Assembly: GCA_022823725.1 (NCBI GenBank)
Contig: JAJEHL010000049.1
Location: 372,001 to 436,000 of the forward strand
DNA from: Candidatus Latescibacterota bacterium
GTDB taxonomy: Bacteria > Latescibacterota > UBA2968
Direction: 5' to 3'
Length of the DNA stretch: 64,000 bases
Position numbers and translations under genes: made by a program
The notes under the pieces: generated by a model
Seen by the model: only the letters and a program-made list of their open reading frames with translations
Databases searched by the model: none
What the model was told of the DNA's origin: nothing
Shown here: piece by piece, positions 56,531-64,000 of the stretch
How the letters are laid out: every line of letters starts with the position of its first letter
How positions within the stretch are numbered: the stretch's first letter is position 1

Positions 56531-58672
56531 TCAGTGTCCATCGGTGGTTACAATTTTCAGTTGCTTAATCGTTGTTTCTACAGGTACAAGAGAGGCGGAT
56601 ATATCAGGGAGATTCTCTATTTGGACTGAAACGCGCTGGTCTTTTAGGAGGAAAAAAAAGGCGTCCATTTGAGCGAAGTGCTCTGTTGGGATGAATATTT
56701 GTTGTGTTAAGAGTGCCTGGTCCGCAAAGATTGAAACCCTGATACTCGCATGTTCGCGGAATGCGCTCAGGCGTTTTACTGTGATTCTCGTTTCGTATTC
56801 TCCAAAGGCAAAGCTTTGTGATCGCTCTGGTGTCGCAGGTTTTTTTGCTTGAAATGTGAACAGGTATTTTCCGGGTTTCAGGTCATAAGTCGGGGTTGTT
56901 ATGACGCCTTCGCGAAGTGTTGCGGTATTGCGGATGTTGATTTGTACGCCTGTGGGAGATAGCTTGCAGGTGTCAAATGCAATAGTGCCGGGGTGCAACG
57001 GTTCGTGCGGTATCTGATTTGCGATGATCAGCGAGGGACTTGTGGAAAATACATCGAGCATGGTTGCGGCATTTTGTTTGATGTAACCTTTTCCAATATT
57101 TTGTTCGATATAATTGTTCTCGATGTATTGCAGAATATGCTCGTCGGAGATTTTGTCGATGATTGCCTGTTTTGTCTGTATTTCCTCATTGTGATAAGTG
57201 TAAATTTGAGATACTTCGGCTGGCAAGACATAGTGTGTGCGGTCTCGATTTTGTTCCGCGCTCATTATTTCAATGGGTTGTATCGCATAGTCGTATTTTA
57301 ATCTGTCGAGGTCTTGTTCGTGAATACGCAGTTCTCTGGCAAAGACGATTTTTTGCACATCTTCCATCGCGTTGAGCGTATCTATGACTGCGCTTCTGGT
57401 ATCTCTGGTGTTGTGCAATACCCAGCCCGTTTGATAGGCGTCATAGGCGTGCGGTAGTAAAATGAGCGAGGCTGCGAGACATATAATCGGAATTGATTTT
57501 TTGAGCTTTGGATAAAAGTGTACCAATGCCACATGCAGATTGTGAAAAGCAACACCTGCAAAAACGGCGATAAATGGGTACACCTGTATAAAATTGCGGT
57601 GGAAATTGACGGTCATGTCGCTCATAAATAAAAGATAGATCACGGGAAATAATATGATCAGGAGCAATATCGGTCGGGAAATTGTCCCCGCCAGACCGAT
57701 TGCAAACAGGATGGTGCCGGTTAGTCCGATGTTCTGGTAAAATTCTCGTATTTGAAACGCAAAATAATCCCATCCAGGGCTGATTGTGGCGCCTGGGTGT
57801 CCCGTAGTTTTGTAGTATGTAATTTGATGTAAAATGTCTTTGATAAAAGTTGGGAAGTCGAGAATTGCATAGGGCATGATGAGGAAGAAAGTCACCGTGG
57901 GTAGGCAGGGGATCGCGAGCCAGTAAAATTTTTGGCGTGGAATTTTATCCCGATAGGACATCCAGGTCAGCGATGCAATGGGGAGCAAAATTGCGAGGCC
58001 CGAATTGTATTTTGTCGCTGTGGCAAATCCTACGCATATTAAGCTAAAGATGAAATAGATGATTTTTTTTTGGTCGATGAACAAAATGGAGAATAGGGCG
58101 GCAAGCGAGACAAATAGGGCGACTGGTGCGTCCATTGTTACAAAACCCGAATGAACTATGTGGATCGATAGAACAGATAAAAAAAGGGCCGATATGATGC
58201 CCGTCCATCTGTTGCATATCGTCTTGCTGATTAAATAGGTGATAAATACTGTTGCGGTACCCATTGTGGCAGTCAAAAGACGATTCCAAAAATAAAAGTT
58301 CGGATGAGATATCGTCCAGTGCCAGCCAGTATCGGCTGCAATGCGTATGTTTGCTAAGCTTGACAAATTGCCTGTGAATGAGAGATAAATACGGTATAAC
58401 TGATCAACTAACAGATTTAAATAAATCATCAGAGAACCGTACTTAAAAAAATGGGGGTTGTAATCCCCCGTTTTCATTATCTGAAGCGCGTTGCTGGCCG
58501 TAAGTGGTTCATCCCAAAAATACAAATAGGGCAAACCGATGTTTAATTGGAAATATCGAAAGATAAATGCAAAGAAGATGACGAGGAGGATGATAGATGT
58601 GAAATAGTGCTTCACTATCGCAGGGAGGATAACGGGAAAATTGGCTTTAACGGACGCGAGAAAATCACCCAT
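56531..58672 (-). CDS. PMT/GT39-like membrane glycosyltransferase
   Basis: 713 residues with about 11-12 membrane helices in the first 420 residues and a soluble C-terminal domain. YFWDEPLTA near residue 53 carries the catalytic Asp-Glu of GT-C transferases (PMT, ArnT type). NFYFWNRLLTATMGTATVF and SGFVTMDAPVALF are typical of dolichyl-P-mannose-type transferases. It transfers a sugar from a polyprenyl-phosphate donor on the periplasmic side. The C-terminal half (from about 480) has a beta-rich region like a carbohydrate-binding module. Its first bases overlap the preceding gene by eight bases. Confidence 0.82.
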   Translation of the reverse strand: MGDFLASVKANFPVILPAIVKHYFTSIILLVIFFAFIFRYFQLNIGLPYLYFWDEPLTASNALQIMKTGDYNPHFFKYGSLMIYLNLLVDQLYRIYLSFTGNLSSLANIRIAADTGWHWTISHPNFYFWNRLLTATMGTATVFITYLISKTICNRWTGIISALFLSVLSIHIVHSGFVTMDAPVALFVSLAALFSILFIDQKKIIYFIFSLICVGFATATKYNSGLAILLPIASLTWMSYRDKIPRQKFYWLAIPCLPTVTFFLIMPYAILDFPTFIKDILHQITYYKTTGHPGATISPGWDYFAFQIREFYQNIGLTGTILFAIGLAGTISRPILLLIILFPVIYLLFMSDMTVNFHRNFIQVYPFIAVFAGVAFHNLHVALVHFYPKLKKSIPIICLAASLILLPHAYDAYQTGWVLHNTRDTRSAVIDTLNAMEDVQKIVFARELRIHEQDLDRLKYDYAIQPIEIMSAEQNRDRTHYVLPAEVSQIYTYHNEEIQTKQAIIDKISDEHILQYIENNYIEQNIGKGYIKQNAATMLDVFSTSPSLIIANQIPHEPLHPGTIAFDTCKLSPTGVQINIRNTATLREGVITTPTYDLKPGKYLFTFQAKKPATPERSQSFAFGEYETRITVKRLSAFREHASIRVSIFADQALLTQQIFIPTEHFAQMDAFFFLLKDQRVSVQIENLPDISASLVPVETTIKQLKIVTTDGH

Positions 58673-60269
58673 TAGATAAATCCTCTGCGCGCTTTTGTGC
58701 GATGAGTAGAAAATTCCACGCCTCGCTCTCCACGCGGTGCAAGCGATCTAAAAATAGAGCACCGAGTTGGACGACAAAAAATCCAACGCGCACAAAGGGG
58801 ATTAGAGGACCGCGCTCAAAACGCGCCAGATAATAACAGAATCGCGTCCCGGCTGTGACCCAAAATCCCGCAAGTGCTCGCGTTGCATGGACGGTCAGGC
58901 CCGATTGCTCAGCGAGATAGCGCAATCCATAAGGCGTAAATCGAAAATAATCGTGGGGGACTTCGTGCAAACCCCAAATATGGGGTGCGGTGAGAATCAA
59001 GTAGCCATTCGGTCGCAATACGCGTGCCATTTCGTCAATCGCCAATTGGGGATGCGGCACATGTTCCAGAACCTGATTGCACAACACGGTATCGCAGGTC
59101 CCATCTCGAAAGGGGAGGGCCAATACATCGCCCCACACGTCGGCGTGCTCATATCGCGTGCGTCCTTTTTCCAGGCCGATGTATTGTTGTACGCGCGACC
59201 CAAAAATGCCGACATAAGGCTTATTGCCACACCCTGCATCCAGCAATTTTCCACTTACAAATCCTTTTACTTCGTCCATTGTCTGACGCATTGTGCGGTG
59301 GATCAACCAGTTTTTGCCAAATAGGCCAACCGGGCGTCCATCGCATCCATCGCGTTCCATATCCACGCGCGACAATCCCTTCCACGCACCAATGGCGAGA
59401 CACGCAACACCAACCAGACTGATCCAGTTTCCCAGGGCGAACACGAGGGCCAGACCACCCAAAACAATGCCTGTCAGCCACATCAGAGCGACTGCTGCAC
59501 GCACTGGTAGTCCCCATTGTATCAATCGCTGTGCGACGTGGTCTCGGCTGGGTCGGACAATGGATCGACCTTTGGCAAATCGGATCGCACTGATAAATAC
59601 TGCTTCAAATATGGGTAGGCCCAGGGCGACCAAAGGTCCGATGACGCCCATAAGGCCGCCAATATGATTTGCGACAGAAACAGCCATACTACTCAGCAAA
59701 AAGCCAATTAACAGGCTTCCGGTGTCGCCCATCAGGATGCGGGCGGGGTGAAAATTGTGTACTAAATATCCCGTGAGTGCGCCCGCTGTTACGAGTGCCC
59801 AATCACCAGCACTTATCAACCACAAACTCAGCGAAGCAATGGTTCCACTGCCCGCCGAAAGGCCGTCTTCCATGTCCAGAACATTGAACGCATGGCACAT
59901 CCAGACCATCCACAACGCGGTCAGTGTGGCGTCTATCCAGATAATATTTGTGAGATGGATACGCGGGCCAAGCCAGGCGGCAATGCCCGCAACTGCAAGG
60001 GTCAATGCAAATTTGTGTAGCGGCGCAAAAGGCTTCCGGTCGTCTAATATGCCGATAAATGCCATTCCTACAGCACCGATAACGAGGCCTAATGGAAGGG
60101 ATTGAGGCAAGAACCAGAAGCCACAAAAAAGAGCGGCCAGCAAAGCTGTACCGCCCAGAGTTGAAACAGGCGCGTCGGGCGCATCAAAACGGCGTGCTAT
60201 CAGGCGCGCAACCGCCGTGAATAAAGCCGATAGAATTGCGGTAATACCAAATAAGATAACGGGCGTCAA
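58665..60269 (-). CDS. Fusion: undecaprenyl-phosphate sugar-1-phosphate transferase (WecA/MraY-like) with SAM methyltransferase
   Basis: 534 residues from TTG 60269, with AAGG six bases upstream and eight bases after the DegT stop; the track start at 60371 lies inside DegT. Residues 1 to about 300 form a multi-helix GlcNAc/MurNAc-1-P transferase domain, with FNVLDMEDGLSAGSG and ARILMGDTGSLLIGF holding the catalytic Asp residues. From about 345 a class I methyltransferase follows: motif I LLDAGCGNKPYVG, the PFRDGTCDTVLCNQVLEHV block and MARVLRPNGYLI. The first half starts lipid-linked glycan synthesis at the inner membrane; the second would methylate a product or sugar. Confidence 0.88.
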   Translation of the reverse strand: MTPVILFGITAILSALFTAVARLIARRFDAPDAPVSTLGGTALLAALFCGFWFLPQSLPLGLVIGAVGMAFIGILDDRKPFAPLHKFALTLAVAGIAAWLGPRIHLTNIIWIDATLTALWMVWMCHAFNVLDMEDGLSAGSGTIASLSLWLISAGDWALVTAGALTGYLVHNFHPARILMGDTGSLLIGFLLSSMAVSVANHIGGLMGVIGPLVALGLPIFEAVFISAIRFAKGRSIVRPSRDHVAQRLIQWGLPVRAAVALMWLTGIVLGGLALVFALGNWISLVGVACLAIGAWKGLSRVDMERDGCDGRPVGLFGKNWLIHRTMRQTMDEVKGFVSGKLLDAGCGNKPYVGIFGSRVQQYIGLEKGRTRYEHADVWGDVLALPFRDGTCDTVLCNQVLEHVPHPQLAIDEMARVLRPNGYLILTAPHIWGLHEVPHDYFRFTPYGLRYLAEQSGLTVHATRALAGFWVTAGTRFCYYLARFERGPLIPFVRVGFFVVQLGALFLDRLHRVESEAWNFLLIAQKRAEDLSNG

Positions 60270-60277
60270 AACATACC

Positions 60278-61384
60278 TTAGGGTTGAAAGTCGCGCACGG
60301 CTGCGATGACTTGTCCAATTTCGTTTTCGGTCATGCTTGGGAACAAGGGCAGCGTGACCAGATCGCGCCACACAGCATCGGTGACAGGCAAGTCTGTGCG
60401 ATAGGGTTTGTACACTTCAAATAAATGGCAGGGTTTGTAGTGTACGCCCGCGTCGATATTGTGCTGCACCAGATGATCTATCAATTCATCGCGTTGGGAC
60501 ACGCGTGCCACATAAGCGTGCATTGCACTGCGAACATGGGGTTTTTCTACGGGTGTTTGTATCCAGTCGAAGGCGGCAAAAGCACGTCCATATTCCAAAA
60601 AAATCTCTCGGCGTTGTGCATTGGCTGACTCCAATTTACCCAATTGCACCAGCCCAATTGCCGCATTGAGATCGTTCATATAGCATTTATAGCCGAGTTC
60701 GCCTACTTCGTATTCCCATCGGCGCTCTGCGCCATTTTTTCGAAAACGATCATAAGTGCCGCGCGAAATGCCCATCCAGCGCAATTTTCGCGCGCGTTCG
60801 GCGAGGTCTGAATTATTGGTGGTCAACATTCCACCGTCACAGGTTGACAAATTTTTGCGCGCATCAAAACTAAAACACGTCACTGTGCCCACACCGCCGA
60901 TCATCCGATCTTTGTAACGCGCGCCACTGGCGTGTGCGGCGTCTTCCACAACTGGAATCCCATTTGCAATGGATAGAATCTCATCCATGTCGCAGGGGTG
61001 CCCGGCAAAATGCACGACCATTATCGCCCGGGTGCGCGGCGTGATCTTAGCGGCAATTGCTTTTGGATCGATATTGAGTGTTTCGGGATCTATGTCGCAA
61101 AAAACCGGTGTGGCTCCATTTTGCAAAATTGCGTGATTGGTTGAGACAAAGGTCAGCGGTGTGGTAATGACCTCGCCTCCTTCGATATCCAGTATTTTTA
61201 GAGCCAACAGAAGTGCTGCAGAGCACGAGTTGACAGATACGGCGTGTTGTGCCCCCACATAATGGGCAAATCGCGCTTCGAGTTCTTCGACTTTTTCCCC
61301 GGGCCCAACCCAACCGGACATCAATACCTCGCGGACAGCTTCGACTTCTGCGTCGTCAAACCAGGGACGAAAAATGGGAATCAT
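60278..61384 (-). CDS. DegT/DnrJ/EryC1/StrS-family PLP sugar aminotransferase
   Basis: 368 residues from ATG 61384 (overlaps the glycosyltransferase stop as ATGA; the track start is inside that gene). Family blocks: N-terminal PIFRPWFDDAEVEAV, SGWVGPGEKVEELEARFA, VEDAAHASGARYK (PLP-ring Asp148) and FSFDARKNLSTCDGGM with the Schiff-base Lys177. The usual GEGG reads CDGG here. Such enzymes aminate 3- or 4-keto-nucleotide sugars for surface glycans. Tight packing in the cluster supports that role. The exact sugar is unknown. Confidence 0.9.
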   Translation of the reverse strand: MIPIFRPWFDDAEVEAVREVLMSGWVGPGEKVEELEARFAHYVGAQHAVSVNSCSAALLLALKILDIEGGEVITTPLTFVSTNHAILQNGATPVFCDIDPETLNIDPKAIAAKITPRTRAIMVVHFAGHPCDMDEILSIANGIPVVEDAAHASGARYKDRMIGGVGTVTCFSFDARKNLSTCDGGMLTTNNSDLAERARKLRWMGISRGTYDRFRKNGAERRWEYEVGELGYKCYMNDLNAAIGLVQLGKLESANAQRREIFLEYGRAFAAFDWIQTPVEKPHVRSAMHAYVARVSQRDELIDHLVQHNIDAGVHYKPCHLFEVYKPYRTDLPVTDAVWRDLVTLPLFPSMTENEIGQVIAAVRDFQP

Positions 61385-62304
61385 GGACCTTCCTCCACAG
61401 CACCGTGAGTTAGTATAAACCAGTAAGCCCGCAAACGCGCTTGTGCTTCTGTGCGATGCCTGCGTGCAAATAAAAACACACTTCCCCAGAGTAATGTGCG
61501 CAATGTCATTTCTATAGGACGCAGGAGCCTGAGTAAGCGTGTGGCCCATTGTCCCAGGTGTTTGGAAATAAAATAGGTATAAGATGCTTCGCTGACCACG
61601 AGCATCCGCGTCAATGCCTGTTTGGAACTTTCGCCCCCAATGTGTATGCCTTCAGCGTCGGGCAAATATATAACCTGCCAACCCGCTCGGTTGATGCACA
61701 GGCCGAGATCTACATCTTCGTAGTACATAAAAATGGCCTCGTCCAACCCGTTGACAGCATCCAGCACGCGGCGACGAACCGCGAAACACGCCCCGGTCAC
61801 CCAGGCTACAGCTTCGGGTTTGGAGGGCTTTCGCCGCCGAAATTTAAGCAATGGAAATATTAGATGCAATAAGAATTTACGACAGATTTCGTCTCTGAGT
61901 CTGGGTGCTTCACCGCACGAGGCGAGCACCTGCCCATCCGCGTCTTTTAGTTTCGGACCCACCATGCCCACATTGGGGTGTGTGTTCAAAAATTCGACCA
62001 TTGTATTCACTGCATCTGGTCGCAACACGACATCGGGATTCATGGCTACGACAATCGCGCTTTGTGAAACAGCAACACCGCGGTTCACTGCGCTCCCGAA
62101 GCCCAGATTTTCTCCGGTTTGAACCACGCGCACGCGATCGCCATAAGTTTCCAATGCCTCCAGGCTGTTGTCAGACGATGCGTTATCCACTACGATCACA
62201 TCGAGATCTATTCCACGCTGATTGAGTAATGCGACAATGCACTGCGCCAGATTTTCTCCGGCATTCCAATTGACCACTATTGCTGTGACGCGCTCAGACA
62301 TCAT
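61381..62304 (-). CDS. Family 2 glycosyltransferase (rhamnosyltransferase-like)
   Basis: 307-residue GT-A enzyme. VVNWNAGENLAQCI, VVDNASSDNSLEALE, GFGSAVNRGV, the DxD-like NPDV and the EDVDL block (YYEDVDLGLCINRAGW) are typical of WbbL-type rhamnosyl- or other nucleotide-sugar transferases. It adds a sugar to the growing lipid-linked chain on the cytoplasmic face. The C-terminal 60 residues contain a membrane-proximal hydrophobic stretch. The start overlaps the O-antigen-ligase-like stop by 11 bases and the stop overlaps DegT by ATGA. Confidence 0.9.
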   Translation of the reverse strand: MMSERVTAIVVNWNAGENLAQCIVALLNQRGIDLDVIVVDNASSDNSLEALETYGDRVRVVQTGENLGFGSAVNRGVAVSQSAIVVAMNPDVVLRPDAVNTMVEFLNTHPNVGMVGPKLKDADGQVLASCGEAPRLRDEICRKFLLHLIFPLLKFRRRKPSKPEAVAWVTGACFAVRRRVLDAVNGLDEAIFMYYEDVDLGLCINRAGWQVIYLPDAEGIHIGGESSKQALTRMLVVSEASYTYFISKHLGQWATRLLRLLRPIEMTLRTLLWGSVFLFARRHRTEAQARLRAYWFILTHGAVEEGP

Positions 62305-63688
62305 TTTTTTCCTTTGCTACCAGCCGCGCAATAAGTCCCAAAAATGTCGCATGAATAAAGATCAACCGATTGGCAAAGAGGGTTGCATCTGCCATGCCAT
62401 AGACGAGGAGTGCAGCGTAGATGGCGATAAATGCCGCACAAAACAGACGTACGCGCGCATCGGAACTTCGTTGGAATAATAGATACGCACGCCAGAGAGC
62501 AAAACCAAAGACCCATAAAAACGCCGCGACGCCGACCAGCCCCATTCGCATCCCAATTGTCAAATAAACATTGTCAACTGCACCTACTGTCAATATCTGT
62601 GGCGGTGGCGGAAATGTCACCAAAGACGTCACGGTTTCACCGTGTCCGCCGCCGAGCAGAGGCCGTTGACGAATTTTTTCCAGTGCATTGCCATAAGATA
62701 TCAATCGTCCACTTACGGCTTCGACGCTACGCGTCACGCGGTCCAATGCTATGTCGCTCACGGCAGCGCGGGTTTGTTGCTGAAAAATATAACCCATCGC
62801 CAGCAGCAGCAGGGGGACCAGCGCTACGACAAAAAGACGCGACAGGCGTTGAGGTGCAGCCTGCTTATCCAAGAAGGTCAACGCGGCCAGGCTGCCCAGC
62901 CCGACGAATAGGGAAATCCACATGCCCCGCCCCATTGTCAAAACCAGGGCCAGCCCGATAGGCAATATCGCGCCCCACGCCCATGCTCGTCTATATGCCC
63001 GTGCTTCAAATAACAAAATGGCGGCGATGATGAGCATGCCCATTGGCAACACAATGCCTTCGAGCCGTGCGACTCGAACGAAACCACCCGCAATGTCCGT
63101 ATCCACTTGTAAAAGGAATTCAAACAAATACTCGATGCCGACAATTGCGGCGATGAGCAAAAATAAATGCAGGAATGTGGAGAATCGCCGCACATCCAAA
63201 AACCATGTTACCACAAAGAACAACGTGTAGTACAATGGATAGCGCACGTCGCGTAACATTTGCGAGATCGATTGTCCGTAGATCAATCCCAATAAGCAGG
63301 AAAATACGACCAGCCCCAGGAATACGCACATCGGCCGATCCAAAAACGTATGCCGTCGCCAATTCCATCGGCCTTCCAACAAGTAGTTGAGATAGGCAAT
63401 ACCCATTACCACGACGAGAAGACCTTCATAGAATTTGAAGTCCAGAGGCAAGAGCAGATAGTCTTCATAGAACCAGGAAGGCACAACCGCGGCGGTGAAA
63501 CACAAATAGAGCACTGACAGCGTGAGAGAGCCAAAAAGTGCGATTGCCGACAACAAGCTCAAGACGAGAATCGCCGCAAGCGCGTCATTTACTAAAAACG
63601 GCAGTGCAATTAACAGGACCTGCCCTAAACACACCAGAACCAGCAGGTGAGGTTTTGCAGGGTCAAAAAAATCTGTTCGGAGTATCAC
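62294..63688 (-). CDS. O-antigen ligase/polymerase-like membrane protein (Wzy_C)
   Basis: 464 residues with about 11-12 helices, including the periplasmic loop near residues 330-370 with ISYGNALEKIRQRPLLGGGH, the sequence typical of Wzy_C ligases and polymerases. It would join or polymerise lipid-linked glycan on the periplasmic side. GTG 63688 overlaps the preceding gene's stop as GTGA. Whether it is WaaL-like ligase or Wzy polymerase cannot be told from sequence. Confidence 0.85.
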   Translation of the reverse strand: MILRTDFFDPAKPHLLVLVCLGQVLLIALPFLVNDALAAILVLSLLSAIALFGSLTLSVLYLCFTAAVVPSWFYEDYLLLPLDFKFYEGLLVVVMGIAYLNYLLEGRWNWRRHTFLDRPMCVFLGLVVFSCLLGLIYGQSISQMLRDVRYPLYYTLFFVVTWFLDVRRFSTFLHLFLLIAAIVGIEYLFEFLLQVDTDIAGGFVRVARLEGIVLPMGMLIIAAILLFEARAYRRAWAWGAILPIGLALVLTMGRGMWISLFVGLGSLAALTFLDKQAAPQRLSRLFVVALVPLLLLAMGYIFQQQTRAAVSDIALDRVTRSVEAVSGRLISYGNALEKIRQRPLLGGGHGETVTSLVTFPPPPQILTVGAVDNVYLTIGMRMGLVGVAAFLWVFGFALWRAYLLFQRSSDARVRLFCAAFIAIYAALLVYGMADATLFANRLIFIHATFLGLIARLVAKEKNDV

Positions 63689-64000
63689 GGCCTCCGTCCT
63701 ATTCGGTTAATCCACTGTACGCATATCCACGCAGCAGGCGCACACAAAACCGCATCAATAGGTAGCCGAAAGCGTGTGTGAGCAAAGAATACCATGTGCA
63801 ATAGTGACATGCAAATTATCAGTAGAATAAGCGCCAGGCCTTCGGGCCTGTGGCGTTGGAGAAATGTGCCGGCAAGTCCCAGGGTTAGCAATGGGGTACA
63901 GGAAAGCGCGGCAAGGGCGTTGTACAATGGCGGTTCTCCCGGAATCCAGGAGCACCAAAAATAGAACAGTTTGTCAATGCTCAAACTCAGATAGTGCAGT
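63685..64000 (-). CDS. Membrane glycosyltransferase-like protein, C-terminal part (runs off the right edge)
   Basis: The frame stays open to base 64000 (LHYLSLSIDKLFYFW before the track start at 63984), so the gene is 5'-truncated by the window. About 105 residues are visible, with two to three helices (CTPLLTLGLAGTFL, LALILLIICMSLLHMVF) and a terminal HTRFRLPIDAVLCAPAAW. This C-terminal block is common in GT-C/GT83-like sugar transferases of polysaccharide clusters. The stop overlaps the O-antigen-ligase-like gene. Confidence 0.6.
   Translation of the reverse strand, partial: LHYLSLSIDKLFYFWCSWIPGEPPLYNALAALSCTPLLTLGLAGTFLQRHRPEGLALILLIICMSLLHMVFFAHTRFRLPIDAVLCAPAAWICVQWINRIGRRP

Overview
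The window looks like chromosome from an uncultured, free-living Gram-negative heterotroph. The Gram-negative call rests on an LpoB-like lipoprotein, a predicted outer-membrane beta-barrel, lipoboxes and an O-antigen-type polysaccharide cluster. The gene mix (hydantoinase A/B, Dpp-type ABC operon with an HpaI aldolase, Ldh2, FGGY and ROK kinases, a dockerin-tailed FG-GAP protein) resembles metagenomic phyla such as Latescibacterota or Poribacteria. That placement is inference; no rRNA or phylogeny is available here. Readable promoters mostly fit TTGACA-17-TAnnTT, and TTG/GTG starts behind good Shine-Dalgarno sites are frequent.

Layout. 1-8.0 kb (minus): housekeeping genes pgpH (partial)-phoH, a LysM protein and small lipoprotein, hisS-aspS, and an RNase HII-YraN fusion. 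8.1-11.9 kb (plus): a two-gene heterodimeric ABC exporter whose degenerate motifs complement each other. 12-15.5 kb: a zinc-ribbon protein, an SDR, an MBL-fold hydrolase and a phospholipase-C-like protein. 15.6-23.1 kb (plus): a seven-gene operon with an oligopeptide-type ABC importer interleaved with an HpaI-type aldolase and ending in a VOC protein. 23.2-28.2 kb: a putative glycosidase (minus), then Ldh2, a ferredoxin-NADP reductase-like flavoprotein and a CrtI-like oxidoreductase in one operon. 28.2-30.3 kb (minus): tRNA-Gly(GCC), its terminator, a class V aminotransferase and a zinc-ribbon rhomboid protease. 30.4-38.5 kb: hydantoinase A/B with an ABC exporter, an FGGY kinase (minus) and a beta-hydroxyacid dehydrogenase.

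38.5-42.0 kb is an accessory island and the best candidate for an undescribed system: DUF2442, a two-helix K+ channel, an overlapping GIY-YIG nuclease-like protein, a 37-residue one-helix peptide missed by the ORF track, an Era-type GTPase with a DUF697-like membrane domain, and an orphan HigA-type antitoxin overlapping the GTPase gene. 42.0-52.6 kb: a molybdenum hydroxylase large subunit without its partner subunits plus a MoaD-like protein, an M20 peptidase (minus), gamma-glutamyltransferase, a beta-propeller protein, a ROK kinase and a secreted 14-repeat FG-GAP/dockerin protein. 52.6-56.3 kb (minus): a beta-barrel gene and a three-gene envelope operon (TPR lipoprotein, secreted protein, LpoB-like) behind a textbook sigma-54 promoter. 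56.5-64.0 kb (minus): a tightly overlapped polysaccharide cluster including a fusion of a WecA/MraY-type phosphotransferase with a methyltransferase. A GCAGATG-rich dispersed repeat occurs in three intergenic gaps. No rRNA, CRISPR array, integrase, transposase or origin was seen.
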